Source: Clostridiales bacterium (lineage in GTDB: Bacteria > Bacillota > Clostridia > Oscillospirales > Acutalibacteraceae). From it: a stretch of 15,120 nt of DNA. The stretch spans positions 1 to 15,120 of the forward strand of contig JAAYKB010000100.1 in NCBI GenBank assembly GCA_012522615.1, written 5' to 3'. The notes beneath the pieces are model-generated. The model had not been told where the DNA came from. It saw only the letters and a program-made list of their open reading frames with translations, and ran no database searches. Shown piece by piece: positions 7,611 through 14,099 of the stretch. A program made the position numbers and the translations under genes. Numbering within the stretch: the stretch's first letter is position 1; every line of letters starts with the position of its first letter.

Positions 7611-8702
7611 TCAACCCGCATTATTTTTGCCGACCGCACTTTTTATCTTGGCGGTAATAAACAGCACGGTCGGGGCCATGATCGACGAAATAACCACCAC
7701 GACCGAGAAGACAATGCGGAACGGGTCGTTCAGTTCGCTTAAGCCTTTTAAAAAAAGGCTCACCGTATAAAGAACGCATCCGGCTATTATGGTAATTACC
7801 AGTCGGCTGAGCTTAGAAAATATCCGGCATAAATAATCGACCAGCACGGCGTAAGACAGCGAAATACCCATAAAGAGACCGGAAAAGCCAACCGTCAGAT
7901 AGAATACATCGACGCGGTCAAGTATAGGAAAATCAACCAGACGAAAAGCTTCTATCACGGCTGTCTTATAATGCATCATAGAATTAATACCCGCCACGGC
8001 GATGCAGCCTTCAAACAGCAAAACATAATAGAGCCCCACCATAATGACCCCGAAAAACGCCCATATCGGCGCCTTTTTGTTGCGCGAAGTGAAGGGTATC
8101 GCAAACAGCGCCGACGCGCCGGAAAACGGAACAATGAGGTTTTGGGTCGACACAAGGTAATCGGTTATACGGTGGGGTTCAAAAAAAGGAAATATATTAT
8201 AGATAAGTCCCTGCGACAAAGCCAGCACAGAGGCGAGTATGAAAAAAAGCAAAAACAAGGGAACAATCACCTCGAACATACGCGCAATGTTTCTTATCCC
8301 TCTGTACGCTATCAGGCCATAGACCACCATGCCCGCCAAAGAGGTTGCCCAGATCGGAGACTTGTCCAGAAATTCGGCCTTTATCAGGTTATTTGTCTGG
8401 GTGAAATTGTACACAAAGATTATAAAATAATAAGCGAGGTACAAACCGCGGAAAATCCATGCGAATACCCTGCCCCCGATATCCCTGCTGTAATCGAACA
8501 GCGTCTTTCCCTGATGCATATTGTTCAGCTTCGTTATAAATACCGCAATCAGCGCGAATACAAGGGATGTCAGGATGACCGACACCCACCCTCCCCTTCC
8601 GGTCGTGCGGGAAAGGATATATGGAATTGACTGTACGTCGTAGGTGGTCATAACAATCAGAATAATATAAACCATCTGCCGATTATTTACCGAACTATAC
8701 AT
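7611..8702 (-). CDS. Spore germination protein, GerAB family permease-like B subunit
   Basis: This is an integral membrane protein of about 363 residues with about ten hydrophobic helices, related to amino-acid/polyamine (APC) transporters. In germinant receptors it is the nutrient-binding subunit. It starts NNRQMVYIILIVMTTYDVQSIPYIL and contains FEGCIAVAGINSM and LDRVDVFYL, as expected for the family. The frame is open to an ATG at 8726, but there GGAG is only 1 nt from the start. ATG 8702 has GGGGGA 5 nt upstream and gives the usual length. It is the first gene of a B-C-A operon. A sigma-G promoter is only weakly suggested (GAAATA, 18 nt, AATAATA, before 8726), so I do not list one. Confidence 0.92.
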   Translation of the reverse strand: MYSSVNNRQMVYIILIVMTTYDVQSIPYILSRTTGRGGWVSVILTSLVFALIAVFITKLNNMHQGKTLFDYSRDIGGRVFAWIFRGLYLAYYFIIFVYNFTQTNNLIKAEFLDKSPIWATSLAGMVVYGLIAYRGIRNIARMFEVIVPLFLLFFILASVLALSQGLIYNIFPFFEPHRITDYLVSTQNLIVPFSGASALFAIPFTSRNKKAPIWAFFGVIMVGLYYVLLFEGCIAVAGINSMMHYKTAVIEAFRLVDFPILDRVDVFYLTVGFSGLFMGISLSYAVLVDYLCRIFSKLSRLVITIIAGCVLYTVSLFLKGLSELNDPFRIVFSVVVVISSIMAPTVLFITAKIKSAVGKNNAG

Positions 8703-8767
8703 GAAAGTCCCCCAATAGTTTTCCATACTCCAGCCATATTATTGACCGTTATTCGGTCTTTTATTTC

Positions 8768-8796
8768 TTGACGAACCGCCGGGTCGCGGTTACAAT
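8768..8796 (+). promoter_or_regulatory. Sigma-A-type promoter of manA-glcK
   Basis: TTGACG (8768-8773) and TACAAT (8791-8796) are exactly 17 nt apart, giving a leader of about 60 nt before manA. A short inverted repeat, GACCG/CGGTC (8746-8760), sits just upstream in the gap shared with the divergent germination operon and could be a regulator site. Confidence 0.72.
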
Positions 8797-8862
8797 GTTA
8801 TATAGTGTTTTGCAGGAAGACAAAGGGCAAAAATCCCGCTCCGGAAAGGACATGGTTGTAAC

Positions 8863-9843
8863 ATGAATTTCTATCCGCTGGCATTAAAGCCGGCCGTCAA
8901 GGATTATCTCTGGGGAGGCAGGCGGCTCATAACCGAATTCGGGTACGAGGGGAATGATATCGCCGCCGAGGCGTGGGTTCTCTCCTGCCACAAGGACGGG
9001 CCCTCGGTCATCCAAAACGGCCCGTTCGCGGGAAAAACGCTGGATGACGCCCTGAAGCTCTGGGGCGACGCCGCAATAGGCAAAAACGCCGCTGACTTTT
9101 CATATTTCCCGCTTTTGATTAAGCTTATCGACGCGCGCGACCGCCTGTCGGTTCAGGTTCACCCCAGCGACGAGTATGCCCTGCGCGTCGAGGGCGAGTT
9201 CGGCAAAACCGAAATGTGGTATGTCGTCGACTGCCAGCCCGGCGCCCGGCTTGTTTACGGATTTAACACCGAGCTTGACAAGGACGAGTTCCGCCGCCGT
9301 ATCGAGGACGGAAGCCTGTCCGAGGTCTGCAATTATGTTCCCATCAAAAAGGGGGACGTATTCTTTATCGAGGCGGGCACCCTGCACGCGATAGGCGCGG
9401 GCATCCTGATTGCCGAGGTTCAGCAGAATTCCAACACAACCTACAGGGTATCGGATTACGGACGGCTCGGGCCGGACGGCAAGCCGCGCGAGCTTCATAT
9501 CGACAAGGCGGTCGACGTCACGGTAACCTCCCCTCCCTCCCGCCCGTACGGAAAGATAGGAGAGGTTGAAACCCTGCCGGGGGGAAGCATACGCTCAATC
9601 GGAAGCTGCGAGCTTTTTACAGCCTCGGTACTGACCGTAAGCGACCCTGAATACGGCGTCGAGGTAGGAAATCGGGACAGCTTTTGCTCCCTGCTCTGTC
9701 TTGAGGGCGGGTGCAGACTGGAAACCGACCGCGAATCGCTGGAGCTTAAAAAGGGCGGCAGCATATTCCTGCCCGCAGGCATGAAGGGGCGGCTCAAAAG
9801 CCCGGACAGGGCTTCGGCACAGATATTGTACAGCTATATATAG
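8863..9843 (+). CDS. manA: Mannose-6-phosphate isomerase, class I
   Basis: This 326-residue cupin enzyme interconverts mannose 6-phosphate and fructose 6-phosphate, feeding mannose into glycolysis or supplying mannose for glycoconjugates. Zinc ligands are visible as Q98 and H100 (SVQVHPSDEYA), E117 (GKTEMWYVVD) and H175 (EAGTLHAIGAG). The substrate arginine is probably R195 in NTTYRVSDYGR. The C-terminal cupin is short, as in Firmicutes enzymes. AAAGGA precedes the ATG by an unusually long 12 nt; no better in-frame start exists upstream. A glucokinase follows 32 nt downstream, so the pair forms a hexose-phosphate operon. Confidence 0.95.
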   Translation: MNFYPLALKPAVKDYLWGGRRLITEFGYEGNDIAAEAWVLSCHKDGPSVIQNGPFAGKTLDDALKLWGDAAIGKNAADFSYFPLLIKLIDARDRLSVQVHPSDEYALRVEGEFGKTEMWYVVDCQPGARLVYGFNTELDKDEFRRRIEDGSLSEVCNYVPIKKGDVFFIEAGTLHAIGAGILIAEVQQNSNTTYRVSDYGRLGPDGKPRELHIDKAVDVTVTSPPSRPYGKIGEVETLPGGSIRSIGSCELFTASVLTVSDPEYGVEVGNRDSFCSLLCLEGGCRLETDRESLELKKGGSIFLPAGMKGRLKSPDRASAQILYSYI

Positions 9844-9875
9844 ATTATAGATAAAGATAAATCGGGGGAATACAA

Positions 9876-10820
9876 ATGTATACAATCGGAATCGATCTCG
9901 GAGGAACCAATATTGTCGCGGGGGTTGTTGATGAAAACTATCGTATAATCGGTACGGCAAAACGTAAAACCCTGCTGCCCCGTCCGGCGCAGGGTATCGT
10001 CGAGGATATGGCGGAAGCGGCGCGGGAGGCGGTTGCGGCGTCAGGACTGACAATGGATGATATTGCGTCGGTGGGGGTCGGAAGTCCCGGCACCTGCAAC
10101 GCCGATACCGGGATTGTCGAGTATTCAAACAACCTCAGATTTGAAAACCTCCCCCTTCGCGACCTTTTAAAGGATATGCTCGGCAAGGAAATCTATATCG
10201 AAAACGACGCCAACGCGGCCGCCCTCGGAGAGGCCGTCGCGGGTGCCGCAAGAGGGGCGCAAAGCTGCGTCTGCATAACCCTCGGCACAGGTGTCGGCGG
10301 CGGTATTATCATTGACGGCAAGGTATACGGCGGCTTTAACTTTGCCGGAGCCGAGCTCGGTCATACCGTAATTGTCGTCGACGGAGAGCCCTGCACCTGC
10401 GGGCGCAACGGATGCTGGGAGTCCTATGCCTCGGCAACCGCGCTGATAAGTCAGACCAAAAGCGCAATGCAGGCCAATCCCGACAGCAAGATGTGGCAGA
10501 TTTCCGGCAGTATCGGCAAGGTTGACGGACGCACAGCCTTTGACGCCATGCGGGCGGGAGATACGGCGGGCAAGCAGGTGGTGGACAGGTATATCAATTA
10601 TATCGCCTGTGGTCTGGTCAATGTCATTAACATATTCCAGCCCGAGGTGCTTTGTATCGGCGGAGGAATCTGCAAGGAGGGCGACACCCTGCTGAAGCCC
10701 CTCGAGGAATACATTAAAAGGGAACGCTACAGCAAGTTCAGCTCGCACCAGACCCGCCTTTGCGTCGCCGAGCTCGGCAACGACGCGGGAATTATCGGAG
10801 CCGCTGTACTGGGAAGATAG
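9876..10820 (+). CDS. glcK: ROK-family glucokinase
   Basis: This 314-residue cytoplasmic kinase phosphorylates glucose (and perhaps related hexoses) with ATP. The phosphate-binding loop GIDLGGTN is at 5-12, the catalytic aspartate D111 is in IENDANAAALGE, and GTGVGGGIIIDG is at 137-148. The ROK zinc site is complete: H163 (AELGH) plus C173, C175 and C180 in CTCGRNGCWE. GGGGGA lies 6 nt before the ATG. It is probably co-transcribed with manA. N-acetylmannosamine or fructose kinase activity is possible in this family, but the length and sequence fit the glucokinase branch of Firmicutes. Confidence 0.92.
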   Translation: MYTIGIDLGGTNIVAGVVDENYRIIGTAKRKTLLPRPAQGIVEDMAEAAREAVAASGLTMDDIASVGVGSPGTCNADTGIVEYSNNLRFENLPLRDLLKDMLGKEIYIENDANAAALGEAVAGAARGAQSCVCITLGTGVGGGIIIDGKVYGGFNFAGAELGHTVIVVDGEPCTCGRNGCWESYASATALISQTKSAMQANPDSKMWQISGSIGKVDGRTAFDAMRAGDTAGKQVVDRYINYIACGLVNVINIFQPEVLCIGGGICKEGDTLLKPLEEYIKRERYSKFSSHQTRLCVAELGNDAGIIGAAVLGR

Positions 10821-10845
10821 ATGGTAGATTTCATTGGTTATCTCC

Positions 10846-10878
10846 AAAAAGAAACATCACCCGTTCGGGCGATGTTTC
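10846..10878 (-). terminator. Rho-independent terminator of the minus-strand metalloid operon
   Basis: On the minus strand GAAACATCGCCC and GGGTGATGTTTC form a 12-bp stem with one G-U pair and a GAAC loop (10851-10878), followed by five T residues (10846-10850). On the plus strand the G-U becomes an A/C mismatch and there is no T-run. It starts within 1 nt of the stop codon of the transposase remnant. Confidence 0.75.
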
Positions 10879-11066
10879 AGATTACTGACAAACCCGCCGT
10901 TTTTTCGGCGGGTTTGGTGTATGTAAGCAAAAATAATAAATAAAGCTTTACAGATTGCAATATATACCTCTTTGACAGGATATTTGCAATCTTTTTCATG
11001 TTCTGCACGGCTGCGGTGAGCAGACATTGCTCGGCTGCTTTGGCAAGTCCCCGCATGCGGCAGTAC
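10877..11066 (-). pseudogene. 3' remnant of an IS1182-like transposase
   Basis: Only the C-terminal end of a transposase remains. In one minus-strand frame the sequence reads YCRMRGLAKAAEQCLLTAAV and then QNMKKIANILSKR, which is the typical C-terminal segment of IS1182-family DDE transposases, followed by about 25 less conserved residues to a TGA at 10877-10879. The frame is closed by stops just upstream (past about 11075), and the preceding sequence belongs to a ferredoxin gene in another frame. There is no start codon, no catalytic domain and no clear terminal inverted repeat. The family call comes from memory of the motif. Confidence 0.65.
10890..10915. terminator. Perfect hairpin between convergent operons, probable bidirectional terminator
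   Basis: AAACCCGCCG and CGGCGGGTTT form a perfect 10-bp stem with a T6 loop. T-tails are short on both strands. It lies 70 nt past glcK and is the best candidate to end the manA-glcK transcript, although it also overlaps the coding remnant of the transposase on the other strand. Confidence 0.6.
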
Positions 11067-11187
11067 GAGAACCGAGCGGTTCATCGTCATCTTCGACCCA
11101 TGAGATGGCACCTTTCGGACAATCCTTCAAAGGCTTGCATATACGATTATCCGATGCACATTTTTGTTTGTCTATATATGCCTTAAT
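11065..11187 (-). pseudogene. Truncated ferredoxin-like gene, last gene of the metalloid operon
   Basis: The minus-strand frame reads IKAYIDKQKC, then ICKPLKDCPKGAISWVEDDD and EPLGSR. This is the N-terminal half of a small two-domain ferredoxin in which C10, C18, C24 and the CPKGAIS turn belong to the first cluster region. The second half, which should carry a CxxCGxC cluster motif, is missing; sequence after EPLGSR switches to the transposase remnant. The open frame then runs on without homology to a TGA at 10996. There is no ATG, GTG or TTG start in frame: an ATT at 11185-11187 lies 8 nt after GAGGGG. The start may therefore also have decayed. Confidence 0.6.
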
Positions 11188-11191
11188 TTCA

Positions 11192-11551
11192 CTATCCCCT
11201 CACTTTTTGCAGAATCTTCACTACTTCCTCGGCTTTCAGAACCTTACCGTAGGAAACTACTTTTCCGTCAATCACTAGGGCAGGCGTCGTCATTACTCCA
11301 TATGCTGCAATATGTGAAAAATCCGTCACATGGTCAATCGTCGCATCCATTCCAAGCTGCTCTAATGCGGCTTTTGTCGCAGCTTCAAGCTGGTTGCATT
11401 TTGCACAGCCACTGCCCAAAACCTTCACACTTGCGCCTTCTGTTTTTGCACTTTCCGCTTTTGCCATACTTTCCGCATCGCAATTACCGCCACAGCAGCA
11501 TGAGGTTGTTTTTTCATTTTTATTTTTCTTTCCAAACAGTGCCATATTCAT
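11192..11551 (-). CDS. Thioredoxin-family redox protein with cysteine-rich N-terminus
   Basis: This 119-residue protein has a small thioredoxin/glutaredoxin fold of the MTH895/TM0996 type at residues about 41-119. The redox motif is C49-A-K-C52 (GSGCAKCNQLE), and the cis-proline is P90 in TTPALVIDGKVVSYG. The N-terminal 40 residues are an unusual extension with C18, C19, C20 and C24 in SCCCGGNCD, resembling the C-terminal tail of the protein encoded just upstream. Thioredoxins of this group often sit next to DUF318 permeases and ArsR regulators. A role in reducing or shuttling the metal(loid) or the cysteine-rich partner is inferred. Two ATGs two codons apart follow AAAGGAG (4 and 10 nt spacing); either may be used. 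Confidence 0.88.
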   Translation of the reverse strand: MNMALFGKKNKNEKTTSCCCGGNCDAESMAKAESAKTEGASVKVLGSGCAKCNQLEAATKAALEQLGMDATIDHVTDFSHIAAYGVMTTPALVIDGKVVSYGKVLKAEEVVKILQKVRG

Positions 11552-11580
11552 TGTACTCCTTTATAATTCAGTATTATAGT

Positions 11581-12345
11581 TTAGCAGCAGTTACCGCCAC
11601 ATGAGCATCCGGATTTGCTTTTCTTTCCTTCATAAAAGGTCTTCAAGTTCTCAGGTAGTTCATAGCCGCCGCAGGAACAGCCTCTTTCTGACGGCCCGAA
11701 TACGGCCTGGAGAATGGATTCTGCAAGCATTTCTTTAGGCGCTACCTCATAGGCTTTTCCGTTATACTCAAACAAACGGCAGTCAACATCGGTTCCGCTT
11801 ATTTCGCTGCAGCAGCCGCAGCTGTTCTCCGCGACTGATCGGCAAATATCCTGACCGTTCACACGGATCGTAGGCGAGGAAAGAAATCGATACTTCTCCG
11901 CGAGTTTTGCTGTACCCATCTTTATCTTTTTATACTCTACCTCATATCCCGCCATCTGTAAAGCAGGGGTAAGCGTCATCATAACTTCGTCCAGTACGTT
12001 ATCTGTTCCGATACAGCGATCACAGCTTTGCAGATCGAGATAGAGATACTCAACAACGATCTTCTTTTCAGAAGCCGACTCGCATCCGCAGGAGCAACAG
12101 GTTGCTTCGGATTCCTGATTTTCGTTTGGCGGCATCCACCCGGTATCATCACCGACATATGTTATCGCCCCAATAGGGCAGCGGTTTCCGCAACCGTGAC
12201 AATGGTCGACGCAGTCTTCAGGCCTTCTGACGACCGGAGAAGGAGCTTTCGTTTTGTCATACACATTGTGTGGACACATAGATACACAGATGCCGCATTC
12301 GATACAAGTAAGGTAGTCTATGACAGGATACCACGTCTTTGCCAT
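11581..12345 (-). CDS. Ferredoxin/DUF2703 fusion, extremely cysteine-rich
   Basis: This 254-residue protein holds 25 cysteines. Residues 1-70 form a 4Fe-4S dicluster ferredoxin-like domain (C14, C17, C20, C24 and C45, C49, C52, C56, with CPIGAITYVGDD). Residues 80-92 are a cysteine-rich linker (CCSCGC). Residues about 96-215 match DUF2703, a thioredoxin-like family seen beside arsenic genes, with C108-x2-C111 (LQSCDRCIG), SSPTIRVNGQDIC and ENSCGCCSEISG. The tail carries C223/C225 and ends SGCSCGGNCC. The protein is probably cytoplasmic and may bind metal(loid) or transfer electrons; its true reaction is unknown. AGGAGG lies 8 nt before the ATG and overlaps the stop of the permease gene, so translation is likely coupled. 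Confidence 0.85.
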   Translation of the reverse strand: MAKTWYPVIDYLTCIECGICVSMCPHNVYDKTKAPSPVVRRPEDCVDHCHGCGNRCPIGAITYVGDDTGWMPPNENQESEATCCSCGCESASEKKIVVEYLYLDLQSCDRCIGTDNVLDEVMMTLTPALQMAGYEVEYKKIKMGTAKLAEKYRFLSSPTIRVNGQDICRSVAENSCGCCSEISGTDVDCRLFEYNGKAYEVAPKEMLAESILQAVFGPSERGCSCGGYELPENLKTFYEGKKSKSGCSCGGNCC

Positions 12346-12357
12346 TGCGTATTCCTC

Positions 12358-13371
12358 CTAAAGTATCAGCGCTTGCAGCGCGTTGAATAAATACCCGACG
12401 ATGATGATGCTGACGGTACAGATGGCGATGAACAGCGCCAGCAGCTTTGGTTTAACTGCCTTACGGATCATGATTATCGATGGCAGCGACAGCGTGGTGA
12501 CCCCCATCATAAAAGACAGCACCGTGCCCAGTTGCGCGCCTTTTGAAAGCAGGGCTTCGGCGATCGGGATGGTACCGAAGATATCCGCGTACATCGGCAC
12601 GCCTATCACCGTCGCTAAGATAACGCCGAAGGGGTTTTTGCTTCCAAGCAGGGATACTACCCATGACTCGGGAATCCAGTTATGAATGAATGCACCTATT
12701 CCTACGCCAATTAGGATGTATGGGAAAACCTTTTTAAAGGTCGATAGCGTTTGCTCCTTCGCATATACCAGCCTGTCTTTTCTCGTTAGGTCAGGTGATT
12801 CAATATCAACGCTTCCGGCTGTCAGTATAAAGCTTTCCACATGCTTTTCCATGTTCATTTTCTCTATAATGGTACCACCAACCACGGCTATTATAAGCCC
12901 GAATAAGACATATAAAATAGCAACCTTGATGCCAAAGATACTCATCAAAAGGACAAGAGAGCCAAGGTCTACCATCGGCGAAGAAATAAGGAACGAAAAG
13001 GTCACTCCCAAAGGTAGTCCTGCAGATGTAAAACCTATAAAGAGCGGTATTGACGAACATGAACAAAACGGCGTTACAGTTCCGAGCAGTGCGGCTACTG
13101 AATTAGCTCCGATACCACGAAAACGCCCTAATATCTTCTTGCTGCGCTCTGGCGGGAAATAGCTCTGAATGTAACTGATAATAAATATCAGGAAGCATAA
13201 TAGTACTACAATTTTTATAACGTCATAAATAAAAAATTGAATGCTTCCAATCCAGCGATTCGTGGTGTCAAGACCTACTGCTGAAAGACCGCTGCCAATT
13301 AGTTCGTTTATCCATTTCATACCAAGTATTTGATTCTGGAAAAAATCCCAAACTGCTTTTAATATTTGCAT
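12358..13371 (-). CDS. Permease of the ArsP/DUF318 family (metal or metalloid efflux)
   Basis: This 337-residue membrane protein has about eight hydrophobic helices and a charged cytoplasmic loop at about 170-212. The signature TPFCSCSSIPLFIGFTSAGL at 100-119 contains C103 and C105, the thiol pair seen in this family. The second half carries the related GVPMYADIFGTIPI and VTTLSLPSIIMIRKAVKP. Relatives include the organoarsenical exporter ArsP and Cu/Zn exporters of the SO_0444 type. With arsR upstream, export of arsenicals, antimonials or another soft metal is likely, but the substrate cannot be read from sequence. GAGG lies 10 nt before the ATG. Confidence 0.88.
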   Translation of the reverse strand: MQILKAVWDFFQNQILGMKWINELIGSGLSAVGLDTTNRWIGSIQFFIYDVIKIVVLLCFLIFIISYIQSYFPPERSKKILGRFRGIGANSVAALLGTVTPFCSCSSIPLFIGFTSAGLPLGVTFSFLISSPMVDLGSLVLLMSIFGIKVAILYVLFGLIIAVVGGTIIEKMNMEKHVESFILTAGSVDIESPDLTRKDRLVYAKEQTLSTFKKVFPYILIGVGIGAFIHNWIPESWVVSLLGSKNPFGVILATVIGVPMYADIFGTIPIAEALLSKGAQLGTVLSFMMGVTTLSLPSIIMIRKAVKPKLLALFIAICTVSIIIVGYLFNALQALIL

Positions 13372-13434
13372 AGGATATAAGCCTCACTCTAAATAAAATA
13401 ATATAAAATAATTTTGATGCGTTCTACTATGTTA

Positions 13435-13454
13435 AAGCCATCGTCAGATGGCTT
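13435..13454. other. Hairpin between arsR and the permease gene
   Basis: AAGCCATC and GATGGCTT form a perfect 8-bp stem with a 4-nt loop, overlapping the arsR stop codon. No T-run follows on the minus strand, so full termination is unlikely. It may stabilise the arsR message or attenuate downstream expression. Confidence 0.45.
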
Positions 13455-13767
13455 AATTTCTACAGCAGTCTATTTCTTCTGTAACCGTGTTTGGTGTTGT
13501 CAGCTCCTTGAGCAGAATACCCGCATAAGAACTGCCTTTTTCACTTATTTTGTAGTGAGTCCATTTGCCTTCCTGACGGCTCTCAACCACGCCAGACTCA
13601 ACCAGAATCTTCATGTGGTAGGATAGCCCCGACTGACCCAAGTCCAGTTGTTCCAGCAAAACGCAGGCACACTTTTCACCGCCTCGCAATAGTTCAAGTA
13701 TTCGAAGACGCTTTTCATCGCAAAACGCTTTAAATATCCTCGCGTGTTCCTCATAAGCTGTTAACAA
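13453..13767 (-). CDS. arsR: ArsR-family metalloid-responsive repressor
   Basis: This 104-residue winged-helix repressor has its DNA-binding helices at about 36-60 (LLEQLDLGQSGLSYHMKILV) and the wing at KWTHYKIS. C33 and C35 (GEKCACVL) occupy the classic ArsR thiol site in the helix before the reading head. C101 and C102 close to the C-terminus (IDCCRN) could give a third ligand or form another site. Binding of As(III), Sb(III) or a soft metal would release DNA. The start is TTG, with GAGGTG 7 nt upstream. It is the first gene of the operon and probably controls it through the operator just upstream. Confidence 0.9.
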   Translation of the reverse strand: MLTAYEEHARIFKAFCDEKRLRILELLRGGEKCACVLLEQLDLGQSGLSYHMKILVESGVVESRQEGKWTHYKISEKGSSYAGILLKELTTPNTVTEEIDCCRN

Positions 13768-13778
13768 ACCATCACCTC

Positions 13779-13798
13779 ATATCAATTTTATTTGATAT
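13779..13798. promoter_or_regulatory. ArsR operator
   Basis: ATATCAA and TTGATAT form a perfect 7-bp inverted repeat with a 6-nt centre. The core ATCAA-N6-TTGAT matches the known ArsR-family operator pattern. It lies between the -10 box and the arsR ribosome site, where bound repressor would block transcription. A degenerate half-site (TTTGATTTGA) lies inside the promoter spacer. Confidence 0.75.
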
Positions 13799-13804
13799 GT
13801 TTTT

Positions 13805-13833
13805 ATTATATGCGTCAAATCAAATTTCGTCAA
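13805..13833 (-). promoter_or_regulatory. Sigma-A promoter of the ars-type operon
   Basis: TTGACG (13828-13833) and a perfect TATAAT (13805-13810) are separated by 17 nt on the minus strand. The transcript would start within or next to the operator at 13779-13798. Confidence 0.8.
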
Positions 13834-13839
13834 TGTGTT

Positions 13840-13990
13840 TTGAATAGTTTTATACGATTTGTTTCATGCGATTAAGAGAACGTTCCTCCAGCAAACGGAA
13901 AGAGTTTGGGGTGCGCACAAATCAAACGGAATAAACGGGAACGAGGATACCTGGTGCATTTTGTATCAAACTCGGGTCCTTCTCCATAAT
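13840..13990. other. Intergenic stretch with no convincing gene
   Basis: Short open frames exist on the plus strand (one of 67 codons from a TTG at 13859), but none has a ribosome site, a conserved motif or a frame that stays open through the neighbouring hairpin in a convincing way. It may be decayed coding sequence. I see nothing else in it. Confidence 0.4.
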
Positions 13991-13992
13991 CG

Positions 13993-14059
13993 AAACCTGT
14001 CGAAAAAGCCCAGACTTTTAAGTCTGATAATTGCTTTTAGGACAGGTTTTTATTATAAT
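13993..14059 (+). terminator. Long nested hairpin with T-rich tail, overlapping a promoter-like sequence
   Basis: Three stems nest: AAACCTGTC with GACAGGTTT (13993-14001 and 14041-14049), AAAAGC with GCTTTT, and CAGACTT with AAGTCTG (14011-14026). TTTATTATAATT follows on the plus strand. It looks like a plus-strand terminator, or the folded end of a small mobile element. TTGCTT (14031-14036) and TATAAT (14054-14059) are 17 nt apart and could be the promoter of the gene at 14100, so the structure may also affect that promoter. Confidence 0.5.
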
Positions 14060-14099
14060 TAAGTCATTCAATATAAATCATTTAAATTGAGGTGTACTA

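Noticed and set aside
7971..8630. A 219-codon plus-strand frame opposite the germination B subunit
   Set aside because: Basic, low-complexity translation of the antisense strand of a membrane-protein gene.
10167..10847. A 226-codon minus-strand frame opposite glcK
   Set aside because: Antisense shadow of glcK; no known motif and no ribosome site.
13859..14062. A 67-codon plus-strand frame before the unrecognised gene
   Set aside because: It starts at TTG without a ribosome site, runs through the nested hairpin and shows no motif. It could be a decayed gene, but that cannot be supported.
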